DNA of 19,673 bases, from NCBI GenBank assembly GCA_910584935.1, contig CAJUDU010000004.1, forward strand, positions 1 through 19,673, in the 5' to 3' direction. Shown here piece after piece: positions 1 through 6,840 of the stretch. A program made the translations under genes and the position numbers. The notes under the pieces were generated by a model that worked only from the letters and a program-made list of their open reading frames with translations, was not told where the DNA came from and searched no databases. This DNA comes from an uncultured Butyricicoccus sp. Its GTDB lineage: Bacteria; Bacillota; Clostridia; Oscillospirales; Butyricicoccaceae. Each line of letters opens with the position of its first letter. The first letter of the stretch is position 1.

Positions 1-44
1 AACCCGCCGGTAATCGCAAATTTTATTCTGTCCTGAATTTGCAC
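1..44 (-). CDS. Possible 5' end of a leftward gene, cut by the window edge
   Basis: Reading leftward from a GTG at 44-42, an open frame runs off the window edge and encodes about 14 residues (MQIQDRIKFAITGG). A good ribosome binding site, GGAGGG on the minus strand (positions 56-51), lies 6 nt before the GTG. An in-frame ATG at 101-99 exists upstream but has no ribosome binding site, so GTG is preferred. The fragment is too short to name a family. It would be divergent from the inositol dehydrogenase gene. This is an inference from the start signal only. Confidence 0.35.
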   Translation of the reverse strand, partial: MQIQDRIKFAITGG

Positions 45-157
45 ACACGTCCCTCCACCAATTGCTTTTTGATAGCATATCCAGGAGAGGGCAATTTCAT
101 ACATCAGCAAAATCGCAAGAAAACAATAATAGACACATCAAATTAACAGGAAAGCCA

Positions 158-186
158 TTGTACCATACCATAAAACCTTGTATCAT
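158..186 (+). promoter_or_regulatory. Predicted sigma-A promoter for the inositol dehydrogenase gene, with leader hairpin
   Basis: TTGTAC (158-163) and TATCAT (181-186) are separated by 17 nt. The start codon is at 259, giving a leader of about 65 nt. The leader carries a small hairpin at 198-218 (AGACTGTT / AACA-GTCT with one bulged G and a TTTT loop). The promoter is predicted from spacing and consensus only. Confidence 0.55.
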
Positions 187-258
187 ATAAATAGGAAAGA
201 CTGTTTTTTAACAGGTCTGATTGTGAAATATGTACAAATTGCCAAAGGAGGGCATAGG

Positions 259-1269
259 ATGGGCATTCGTATTGGGATGATTGGCGCAGGGCAGATTGGG
301 GAAGACCATGTCCGACGGGTTACAGAAAAAATTTCGGGTGCAGAGATTGCAGCCGTTGCGTCCAGGCGGCGTGAGCCAGCCGAAAAGGTAGCGGCAATCT
401 GTGGCGCACGGGTGGAAAACAGCGTTGATGATTTACTGGCTGCAAAGGATATTGACGCGGTGATTATCGCATCCCCCAGCGAACGGCATGAAGAACAAGT
501 CCTTGCCGCATTGCAAGCCGGCAAACAGGTCTTTTGCGAAAAGCCGCTTGCCGTCACAGCAGAGGGCTGCCGCCGGATTGTCGAAGCAGAAGCACGCATC
601 GGGCGCAGGATGATACAAGTTGGGTTTATGCGCCGGTATGACCAGGGCTACCGCCAGCTGCGCAAAGCGATTGAAAGCAAAGAATTTGGCGTGCCGCTGA
701 TGGTACACTGCGCACACCGCAATATTGCCCCACATGGTACATTTACCACCGATATGTCAGTTACACAGACCGCAATCCATGAAATTGATGTGACACGCTG
801 GCTGCTGGATGATGATTATGCAAGCGTACAAGTCATTTTCCCACGGCAAACATCCAATACTGATGGCACTGTGCTGCGTGACCCGCAAATGATGATTTTA
901 CAAACCAAAAGCGGGGTCTGCATTAACTTGGAGGTTTATGTCAACTGCCGCTTTGGTTATGATATCCAATGTGAAGTGGTTTGCGAAAATGGCGTGCTGC
1001 GTATGCCGGAACCCTCTAATTTGCTCATTCGTGCGGATGCAAAACGCTATACCGCGCTTGAAACTGATTGGGTGCTCCGCTTTGTAGAGGCTTATGACGT
1101 AGAGCTTCAGGAATGGGTGGAAGATATGCACGCGGGCATCCTGCGTGGACCGTCCGCATGGGATGGCTATGTTGCCGCAGTGACAGCAGACGCTTTGATG
1201 GCAGCTCAGCAATCTGGCGCGGTGCAGCCAGTTATTTTAGGCGATTGTCCAGCGATTTATTTGAAATAA
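259..1269 (+). CDS. iolG: Inositol 2-dehydrogenase-type oxidoreductase (Gfo/Idh/MocA family)
   Basis: This 336-aa cytoplasmic enzyme is predicted to oxidise myo-inositol (or a related cyclitol) to 2-keto-inositol with NAD+. The N-terminal Rossmann fold shows the dinucleotide loop GMIGAGQIG at residues 6-14. The family signature CEKPLA holds the catalytic Lys95. The C-terminal sheet domain contains VGFMRRYDQGY (121-131), HCAHRN (150-155), HEIDV (174-178) and YVNCRFGYDIQCE, all closely resembling Bacillus subtilis IolG as I remember it. The ATG at 259 was chosen over an upstream in-frame ATG at 178 because AAAGGAGG (245-252) sits just before it and the Rossmann fold begins there. One oddity: the Asp of the usual D-x3-H active-site motif (Asp172/His176 in B. 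subtilis) appears as Gln170, with His174 kept. No other iol genes are nearby, so the true substrate could be another cyclitol or sugar. Confidence 0.85.
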   Translation: MGIRIGMIGAGQIGEDHVRRVTEKISGAEIAAVASRRREPAEKVAAICGARVENSVDDLLAAKDIDAVIIASPSERHEEQVLAALQAGKQVFCEKPLAVTAEGCRRIVEAEARIGRRMIQVGFMRRYDQGYRQLRKAIESKEFGVPLMVHCAHRNIAPHGTFTTDMSVTQTAIHEIDVTRWLLDDDYASVQVIFPRQTSNTDGTVLRDPQMMILQTKSGVCINLEVYVNCRFGYDIQCEVVCENGVLRMPEPSNLLIRADAKRYTALETDWVLRFVEAYDVELQEWVEDMHAGILRGPSAWDGYVAAVTADALMAAQQSGAVQPVILGDCPAIYLK

Positions 1270-1272
1270 ATA

Positions 1273-1320
1273 AAAAAACAACGCGGTACAGCAAGGACAG
1301 TTTGCTATACCGCGTTTTGT
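1273..1320. terminator. Bidirectional intrinsic terminator between convergent genes
   Basis: An inverted repeat pairs AACGCGGTA-CAGCAA (about 1280-1294) with TTGCT-TACCGCGTT (about 1302-1316), with one mismatch. An A-run precedes it (1272-1278) and a T-run follows. It can serve the rightward dehydrogenase gene and the leftward peptidase gene that ends at 1337. Confidence 0.8.
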
Positions 1321-1336
1321 GTGTAAAAAAATTTTT

Positions 1337-2398
1337 TTAGAGGATGAGCAGTTCTTTTGGGGATTCGGTCAAATTGCGGTGGCTGTCCTCGGTTAAGAAA
1401 ACCATATCCTCAATCCGCACGCCAAATTTCCCCGGCAGGTAAATCCCTGGTTCGGCTGTGACAACCGCTCCCTCTGGCAAGGGCTTGTCCCAGCGTGGGG
1501 ATACTGTGGGCTGTTCATGGATTTCAAGCCCAACACTGTGTCCAAAGCTGTGTCCAAAATATTCGCCATAGCCTGCGGCTTCGATGATATCCCGTGCGGC
1601 TTTGTCAGCTTCCAGCCCAGTAACACCTGGGCGTAATGCGGCAATGCCCGCTTTTTGCGCCTGCAGTACAGTGTGATAAACCGCAGCCATTTCATCGGTT
1701 GCATAGCCTACGGCAACGGTACGGGTCATATCAGAGCAGTAACCGTTCACAATGCACCCAAAATCCATCGTGATAAAGTCCCCTTCGGCAATTTCCTTTT
1801 CGCAGGGGACGCCATGTGGTTTGGAGGAATTTGCTCCGGATACGACAACCGGGTCAAACGACATATTTTCTGCCCCATAAACCAGCATCAGATAGGTCAG
1901 GCGGGCGGCAAGTTGTTTTTCGGTTATCCCAGGGCGGATATCATCCAAAACATCCAGAAAGGCGCGTTCCGCGATACGCTGGGCAGTAATGATATGTTCC
2001 AGTTCATCCGGGCGCTTGACAGCGCGCAAATGGCTGATGGCATCGCCGAGTGGGACAATATCGGCATCCAATTTTTCCTGCCATTCACAATATGCGCGAT
2101 AGGTCAGCGCATCATCTTCCAGCGCAATGGTTTTCACCTGGTCTTCGTGGATTAAGTCGTTGATAAGCGACATATAAGATGTGCCGCTTTGCTGCAAACG
2201 CACTTCAAAATGCTGCACAGTATTTTTTGCCGCCTCGATATAGCGGAAATCTGTAAAAAATATGGCATGATTTTGGGAAAGGTACACCGCGCCAGCACTG
2301 GAATGGAAACCGGTTGCATACCGGCGGTTGGTTTCACTGGTCAGCAGCAGGGCTTGCGCACCAGCTGACTGTATTGCGTTTAATAGGTTTTGTATCAT
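1337..2398 (-). CDS. M24-family Xaa-Pro aminopeptidase / dipeptidase
   Basis: This 353-aa cytoplasmic metallopeptidase is predicted to cleave the Xaa-Pro bond at peptide N-termini or in dipeptides. The creatinase-type N-terminal domain spans about 1-125 and the pita-bread catalytic domain about 130-350. The five expected metal ligands are all visible: Asp212 (MDFG), Asp223 (CSDMTR), His287 (FGHSVG), Glu316 (TAEPG) and Glu330 (RIEDM). The conserved HG of SSKPHG is at 195-196. The start ATG overlaps the aroQ stop by 4 nt, and AAGGGGA upstream inside aroQ can serve as ribosome binding site, so the two genes are translationally coupled. In many Firmicutes aroQ, this peptidase and efp (elongation factor P) are adjacent. 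Here a terminator follows instead of efp. Family assignment is secure; aminopeptidase P versus prolidase specificity cannot be decided. Confidence 0.9.
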   Translation of the reverse strand: MIQNLLNAIQSAGAQALLLTSETNRRYATGFHSSAGAVYLSQNHAIFFTDFRYIEAAKNTVQHFEVRLQQSGTSYMSLINDLIHEDQVKTIALEDDALTYRAYCEWQEKLDADIVPLGDAISHLRAVKRPDELEHIITAQRIAERAFLDVLDDIRPGITEKQLAARLTYLMLVYGAENMSFDPVVVSGANSSKPHGVPCEKEIAEGDFITMDFGCIVNGYCSDMTRTVAVGYATDEMAAVYHTVLQAQKAGIAALRPGVTGLEADKAARDIIEAAGYGEYFGHSFGHSVGLEIHEQPTVSPRWDKPLPEGAVVTAEPGIYLPGKFGVRIEDMVFLTEDSHRNLTESPKELLIL

Positions 2399-2829
2399 CC
2401 CAAAATCCCCTTTAATGCGTCGACGGCAAGCAGGTAGCTATTTTTCCCAAACCCAGCAATAACGCCAGCACACACCGCGGAAATGGTTGAATAGTGGCGG
2501 AATTCCTCGCGGGCATGGACGTTAGACATATGCACTTCAATGCATGGCAGCCGGGTTGATGTAATCGCATCCCGGATGGCATAGCTATAATGGGTATAAG
2601 CGCCAGCATTGATAATGATACCATCACAGTCATCAATCGCCTGCTGAATGCGGTCAATCAAAGCGCCTTCAGAATTGGACTGGAAAGCAACACATTGCCA
2701 GCCATATTGTTCGCATTTGCGGATTACTTCATCATTGATTGCATCAAGGGTATCTCGCCCATAAATACCAGGTTCCCGGCTGCCGGTCAGGTTCAGGTTA
2801 GGGCCATGGATTAATGAAATTTTTTTCAT
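2395..2829 (-). CDS. aroQ: Type II 3-dehydroquinate dehydratase
   Basis: This 144-aa enzyme converts 3-dehydroquinate to 3-dehydroshikimate in the shikimate pathway and is normally a dodecamer in the cytoplasm. The length fits the family. Visible motifs are GPNLNLTGSREP at 9-20, the catalytic Tyr23 in GIYG, NAGAYTH at 74-80, and IEVHMSNVHAREEFRHYS at 97-114 with the catalytic His100 and the substrate-contacting Ser102-Asn103. The ATG at 2829 has AGGAGA 9 nt upstream. It is the first gene of a leftward two-gene operon with the M24 peptidase and has its own predicted promoter. Confidence 0.96.
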   Translation of the reverse strand: MKKISLIHGPNLNLTGSREPGIYGRDTLDAINDEVIRKCEQYGWQCVAFQSNSEGALIDRIQQAIDDCDGIIINAGAYTHYSYAIRDAITSTRLPCIEVHMSNVHAREEFRHYSTISAVCAGVIAGFGKNSYLLAVDALKGILG

Positions 2830-2864
2830 GTGAAAGATTCTCCTAAAATGATAAGCTTAATCAA

Positions 2865-2894
2865 ATTATAGCATAGGGCAGGCAACAAATACAA
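2865..2894 (-). promoter_or_regulatory. Predicted promoter for aroQ and the peptidase
   Basis: On the minus strand TTGTAT (2894-2889) is followed after 18 nt by a perfect TATAAT (2870-2865). The start codon is 35 nt downstream of the -10 element. Prediction from consensus only. Confidence 0.6.
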
Positions 2895-3064
2895 GGCAAC
2901 TTTCGGCACAGGGGCGCGGCAGCAATCCATTGTGGACAGTATTTTTAAGTAAAAAATACGTGGAGATGGGGGACAAAGGGCAATTCTACGCAAAAATCAG
3001 ATATTTTGTATGTTCCATCAGTGGTAAAGAATGCAGTTTCGGCATAATTGCTACGGGGAACAGG
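2895..3064. other. Intergenic stretch between divergent genes, no gene seen
   Basis: The gap between aroQ and the hybrid kinase is about 386 bp. Apart from the two promoters and the kinase leader I see no convincing gene: the open frames lack ribosome binding sites. One AT-rich inverted repeat is present, GTATTTTT (2939-2946) with AAAAATAC (2952-2959), an 8-bp stem with a 5-nt loop that could be an operator or weak hairpin. Confidence 0.4.
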
Positions 3065-3094
3065 TTGACATACTGTCACAGGATTTGTTAGAAT
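3065..3094 (+). promoter_or_regulatory. Strong predicted promoter with overlapping operator-like dyad
   Basis: A perfect TTGACA (3065-3070) and TAGAAT (3089-3094) are separated by 18 nt. The -35 element is part of a short inverted repeat, TGACA-TAC-TGTCA (3066-3078), in a position where a bound repressor would block RNA polymerase. The start codon of the hybrid kinase lies about 120 nt downstream. The dyad may be coincidental at 5 bp per arm. Confidence 0.6.
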
Positions 3095-3100
3095 AACTTT

Positions 3101-3215
3101 ATAGGCATACCTTTTGCCTGAAAAATGAGTTATGGATGCCTGCATGATAAGCTAGGGCAGTTTTGGACGCCCAAATACACTGGACAAAGATGCAGGACAC
3201 AGGGGGAGAACCTAT
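3101..3215 (+). other. Leader of the hybrid kinase mRNA, about 115 nt
   Basis: Between the predicted transcription start and the ATG at 3216 are small hairpins: AGGCA (3103-3107) with TGCCT (3115-3119), and a short GGGC/GCCC or TTTGG/CCAAA alternative near 3155-3175. I compared it by eye with c-di-GMP and other common riboswitch cores and saw no match. The ribosome binding site GGGGGAG (3202-3208) is 7 nt before the ATG. Confidence 0.35.
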
Positions 3216-6200
3216 ATGTATCATTGCCATATTCATTTCTATTTGATAGGACACCAACATAAAATATTTGAAAAGATAAAGCAAATGCCGCCGCTGGCGC
3301 ATTTTACGCATACTTTTTTAGAAAGCAGCACACCGCAAAAGCAATACATACAAAAAGCAGATGTTATTTTTGCAGAGATACAGGAGCAGGGCACTGAGTT
3401 GCGCCAGATTTTGGCGGATAAAAAACCAGAAGCCGAACTGATTGTGCTTGCCGAACAGGAACAATTATCTGCTTTGACTGAAAGCCTGCCGGAAATAAAG
3501 GATATTTGGGTTTTGCCATTGTCTGAGGCGCAAACTGGTTTCCGTTTTTTGCGGTGGCAGCAAACCTGCAAAATGTCAAAGGATTATCAGGAAACAGGGC
3601 AGTTTTTGGAAGCTGCAATCAACAGTGTGCCAAACCTTGTGTGGTATAAAGATAAAAATGGCATCCATGAAAAAGTAAACGACAGCTTTTGCAAAACCGT
3701 GAACAAAACCAAGGAGCAAGTGCAGGGACAAGGACACGCCTATATTTGGGATGTGGAACATGATGATCCGGCCTGCATCGAATCTGAACGCATTGTGATG
3801 ACGACAAAACAAACCTGTGTGTCAGAAGAAGTTGTTCAAATTGGTGATGGTACGTCGCGTTTGCTGACAACATACAAATCGCCGCTGTATGATTTGGATG
3901 GCAGTGTGATGGGCACTGTAGGCGTTGCAATTGATGTGACGCAGGAGCGCGCCTATGAACAGGAAATCATTGCAAAGAACCAAACCATGGAAATGATTTT
4001 CACGACCATGGACTGTGGGGTAATTTGCCATACTGTAGACGGCGAGCGTATTTTAAGCATTAATCGTGCGGCACTCAATATTTTGGGGTATGAATCCCAA
4101 GAAGAAATGGTGCAAAAAGGTTTTGATATGGTCGCGGATTCGGTAGCAGAAGAGGATAAACCAAAGCTGCGCGAACAAATCCGTTCGCTGCAAAAAGTGG
4201 GTGACAGTGTTGGCGTCGAATACCGTGTGCAGCATGCAGGTGGAAAAGTCCTCCATGTAATGGGCAATGTCAAGCTGGTGGAGGAAAATGGGCAGTTATT
4301 TTATCAGCGTTTTTTGCTGGATATCACTGCGCAGAAACTCCGTGAAAAACAGGAAAAAGAAAAAAATGAACAGCGTCAGCAAGAACTGGTACAGGCGCTG
4401 GGTATTGATTATAATATGGTCTGCGTTGTCGACCTGGACACCGGGTTGGGTACGCTTTTGCGGATGGATGAGGTTGGCAGCCGGACATTTGCCCATGTTT
4501 TTTCACAGCACCAGCTTTTTCAGCAAGGTATGGAAGCATACATAGAACAGTTTGTCCATGAAGATGACCGCGAAATGCTGCGCCAAGCAGCGTCACAGCA
4601 AAATTTACGCCAAGAATTAAAAGGAAAAAAGATTTATTATGCCAATTACCGCACCTATATCCATGGTGTGACGGAATATTTCCAAATGAAAGCGGTACGC
4701 GCCGGGGAGCTGGATGGTCAGCGCGGTATCGTGTTAGGGTTCCGCAGCGTGGATGAGGAAACCCGTCGGGAGATGGAAAAGAAAAATTTGCTGGAAGATG
4801 CCCTCATGCAGGCAAACCGGGCAAGCAAAGCGAAAAGCGTATTCCTTTCCAATATGTCGCATGATATCCGCACGCCGATGAATGCGATTGTCGGGTTTAC
4901 AGCCCTTGCCATCACGCATATCGACCGAAAAGAACAAGTCGAAGCCTATCTCCAGAAAATCATGACATCGGGCAACCATTTGCTTAGCCTTATCAATGAT
5001 ATTTTGGATATGAGCCGCATTGAAAGCGGCAAAATGCACTTGGATGAAAAACTATGCAGCCTGCCCGATATTTTGCATGGCTTGCGCAATATTGTGCAGG
5101 CGGATATCCGTGCAAAGCAAATGGATTTGTATATTGACGCGGTAGATGTGACAGATGAGGAAATCTATTGCGACCGGCTGCGGCTGAATCAGGTGCTGTT
5201 AAACCTGCTGAGCAATTCCATTAAATATACCGGGGCTGGCGGCATTGTCAGTCTGCGCATTTTAGAAAAGGCGGGCGCGCCCGCTGGTTATGGCACTTAT
5301 GAATTCCGCATCAAAGACAACGGTATTGGCATGAGTCAGGAATTTGTATCCCATATTTTTGAACCGTTTGAACGGGAACGCAATTCTACCATCAGCGGCA
5401 TCCAAGGCACAGGGCTTGGTATGGCGATTACCAAAAATATTGTCGATATGATGAATGGTACCATTGAGGTCCACAGTGAACAAGGTGTCGGCACGGAATT
5501 TATCGTATCGTTTACCTTCCGGCTGAACGCTGGCGCGCGGGTGCCGCAAATTATACCAGAGCTGAAAAACTGCCGTGCATTGGTCGTTGATGATGATTTC
5601 AATTCCTGTGACAGCGTATCCTATATGCTCCAACAGCTTGGTATGCGTGCCGAATGGACGCTTTCCGGCAAAGAAGCTGTTCTGCGCACCCAGCAAGCAG
5701 TGATGCGCAATGATAATTATTGCGTGTATATTGTCGATTGGCTGCTGCCCGATATGAATGGGGTGGAAGTCGTCCGCCGGATTAAAAAGGAAATCGGGGA
5801 AGATGTGCCAATTATTGTACTGACCGCATATGACTGGTCTGATATTGAGGAAGAGGCAAAAGAAGCCGGCGTCACCGCGTTTTGCAGCAAGCCGCTATTT
5901 TTATCAGACCTGCGGAGTTGTCTGCATTCTATTGTGGGCACAGAAGAACCAAAAGACAACGATGAAGATAAACATGGCGAGAAGGTGCATACAGGGCATA
6001 TCCTGCTGGCGGAAGATAATGAACTGAACCAGGAAATTGCCGTTGCAATTTTGGATGAAGCTGGGTTCTCGACCGATATTGCTGAAAATGGGCAGGTTGC
6101 CGTCGATATGCTGAAACATTCTGCGCCGGGTTATTATCAAGTCATTCTGATGGATGTGCAGATGCCTGTGATGGATGGGTATGAGGCAACAAAAGAAATC

Positions 6201-6368
6201 CGCAGGCTGAAAAACCGGAAATTATCAAGAGTCCCTATTTTAGCTATGACAGCAAATGCGTTTGAGGAAGACCGTCAGGCAGCATTGCAATGCGGCATGA
6301 ATGGGCATATTGCCAAGCCGATTAATATTGAAAAACTCATTGAAACGCTGGATAAGTTGCTGGCTTGA
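3216..6368 (+). CDS. Soluble hybrid histidine kinase with PAS domains and two receiver domains
   Basis: This 1050-aa multidomain phosphorelay kinase has no membrane segment and should be cytoplasmic. Residues about 1-115 look like a degenerate receiver fold. PAS-type domains follow at about 128-245, 257-375 and, less clearly, 395-510, with charged helical linkers at 370-395 and 515-540. HisKA carries phosphorylatable His549 in SHDIRTP. The HATPase has an N box with Asn667, DNGIGM (701-706) and GTGLGM (731-736). Receiver 1 (about 786-905) has DDD 792-794, phosphoacceptor Asp841, Thr870 and Lys892. Receiver 2 (about 927-1048) has EDN 933-935, Asp980, Thr1012 and Lys1034. All key residues are intact. 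No DNA-binding output domain, Hpt protein or partner regulator is nearby, so the output is unknown. The start is supported by GGGGGAG 7 nt upstream. It is transcribed alone from its own promoter. Confidence 0.93.
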   Translation: MYHCHIHFYLIGHQHKIFEKIKQMPPLAHFTHTFLESSTPQKQYIQKADVIFAEIQEQGTELRQILADKKPEAELIVLAEQEQLSALTESLPEIKDIWVLPLSEAQTGFRFLRWQQTCKMSKDYQETGQFLEAAINSVPNLVWYKDKNGIHEKVNDSFCKTVNKTKEQVQGQGHAYIWDVEHDDPACIESERIVMTTKQTCVSEEVVQIGDGTSRLLTTYKSPLYDLDGSVMGTVGVAIDVTQERAYEQEIIAKNQTMEMIFTTMDCGVICHTVDGERILSINRAALNILGYESQEEMVQKGFDMVADSVAEEDKPKLREQIRSLQKVGDSVGVEYRVQHAGGKVLHVMGNVKLVEENGQLFYQRFLLDITAQKLREKQEKEKNEQRQQELVQALGIDYNMVCVVDLDTGLGTLLRMDEVGSRTFAHVFSQHQLFQQGMEAYIEQFVHEDDREMLRQAASQQNLRQELKGKKIYYANYRTYIHGVTEYFQMKAVRAGELDGQRGIVLGFRSVDEETRREMEKKNLLEDALMQANRASKAKSVFLSNMSHDIRTPMNAIVGFTALAITHIDRKEQVEAYLQKIMTSGNHLLSLINDILDMSRIESGKMHLDEKLCSLPDILHGLRNIVQADIRAKQMDLYIDAVDVTDEEIYCDRLRLNQVLLNLLSNSIKYTGAGGIVSLRILEKAGAPAGYGTYEFRIKDNGIGMSQEFVSHIFEPFERERNSTISGIQGTGLGMAITKNIVDMMNGTIEVHSEQGVGTEFIVSFTFRLNAGARVPQIIPELKNCRALVVDDDFNSCDSVSYMLQQLGMRAEWTLSGKEAVLRTQQAVMRNDNYCVYIVDWLLPDMNGVEVVRRIKKEIGEDVPIIVLTAYDWSDIEEEAKEAGVTAFCSKPLFLSDLRSCLHSIVGTEEPKDNDEDKHGEKVHTGHILLAEDNELNQEIAVAILDEAGFSTDIAENGQVAVDMLKHSAPGYYQVILMDVQMPVMDGYEATKEIRRLKNRKLSRVPILAMTANAFEEDRQAALQCGMNGHIAKPINIEKLIETLDKLLA

Positions 6369-6390
6369 CGGGCGTTTTATGCATAAAAAT

Positions 6391-6410
6391 GGGAGGGGCA
6401 AGCCCCTCCC
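6391..6410. terminator. Perfect GC-rich hairpin after the hybrid kinase
   Basis: GGGAGGGGC pairs with GCCCCTCCC, 22 nt after the kinase stop codon. The following sequence is A-rich rather than T-rich on the plus strand, so it is an imperfect intrinsic terminator and may act with the next hairpin. Confidence 0.55.
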
Positions 6411-6428
6411 TCACAAATAAAAGAAAAG

Positions 6429-6453
6429 CGGCGGCTCATATTTTGAGCCGCCG
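6429..6453. terminator. Second perfect hairpin, T-tract on the minus strand
   Basis: CGGCGGCTCA (6429-6438) pairs with TGAGCCGCCG (6444-6453), a 10-bp stem with a 5-nt loop. The plus-strand 3' flank is TTCCCTTC. The flank on the other side reads TTTTCTTTTATTT on the minus strand, so it would terminate leftward transcription best. It may stop antisense transcripts entering the kinase gene. Confidence 0.5.
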
Positions 6454-6767
6454 TTCCCTTCAGAGATAAAGGATTGGTAAAAAAGAAAAGAGAAAAAGGG
6501 GAAATTGATTAGAAAATGAAAAAGAAAGGAAAAAAGAGGGGGAGAAGCACGGAAGTGGTTTGCTGGGGGACAGCAGATACGCCCTCCCGCGCTTCCAATA
6601 GGGGGAAATAGGGGGTAAAAGAGAAATAAAGTATTTTGGTGAAATACCACTTCGTCTTTACAAGTAGAGTATAACACAGGCTTGCTTTCCAATTATGAAC
6701 ACACTATGAATGGTCTGTGAAACAATTTTGAAATCACTTTTTCATACATTAACTGCCTGTCGTATGC
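6454..6767. other. Purine-rich intergenic region with local hairpins, no gene assigned
   Basis: About 310 bp between tandem rightward genes. From roughly 6477 to 6548 the plus strand is almost all purine. After it, GGAAGTG and CGCTTCC (about 6553-6597) can pair around an inner GCTG-GGGGA-CAGC hairpin, followed by two copies of AATAGGGGG and a GTATTT/AAATAC hairpin (6631-6647). A 93-codon minus-strand frame crosses it but starts at TTG without a ribosome binding site and has low-complexity composition. I therefore assign no gene. Confidence 0.4.
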
Positions 6768-6796
6768 TTGAGTTTTTTCTGCGTTTGTGGTACTCT
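6768..6796 (+). promoter_or_regulatory. Predicted promoter for the first stalk-domain protein
   Basis: TTGAGT (6768-6773) and TACTCT (6791-6796) are separated by 17 nt, about 45 nt before the ATG at 6841. A 5-bp inverted repeat CATAC (6743-6747) / GTATG (6762-6766) lies just upstream of the -35 element. Confidence 0.5.
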
Positions 6797-6840
6797 AACC
6801 ATAGCCCCATAAACCATATGAAATAAAGAGGTTCTTTTTT

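Noticed and set aside
3095..3215. Riboswitch in the hybrid kinase leader
   Set aside because: By eye no conserved core of c-di-GMP, preQ1 or other familiar riboswitches is present; only small hairpins are seen.
3126..3263. Small plus-strand frame (about 45 codons) in the hybrid kinase leader
   Set aside because: No ribosome binding site, and it overlaps the well-supported kinase start in another frame.
6411..6692. 93-codon minus-strand frame rich in Phe, Pro and Ser
   Set aside because: It is the complement of a purine-rich stretch, starts at TTG with no ribosome binding site, and runs through a terminator-like hairpin.
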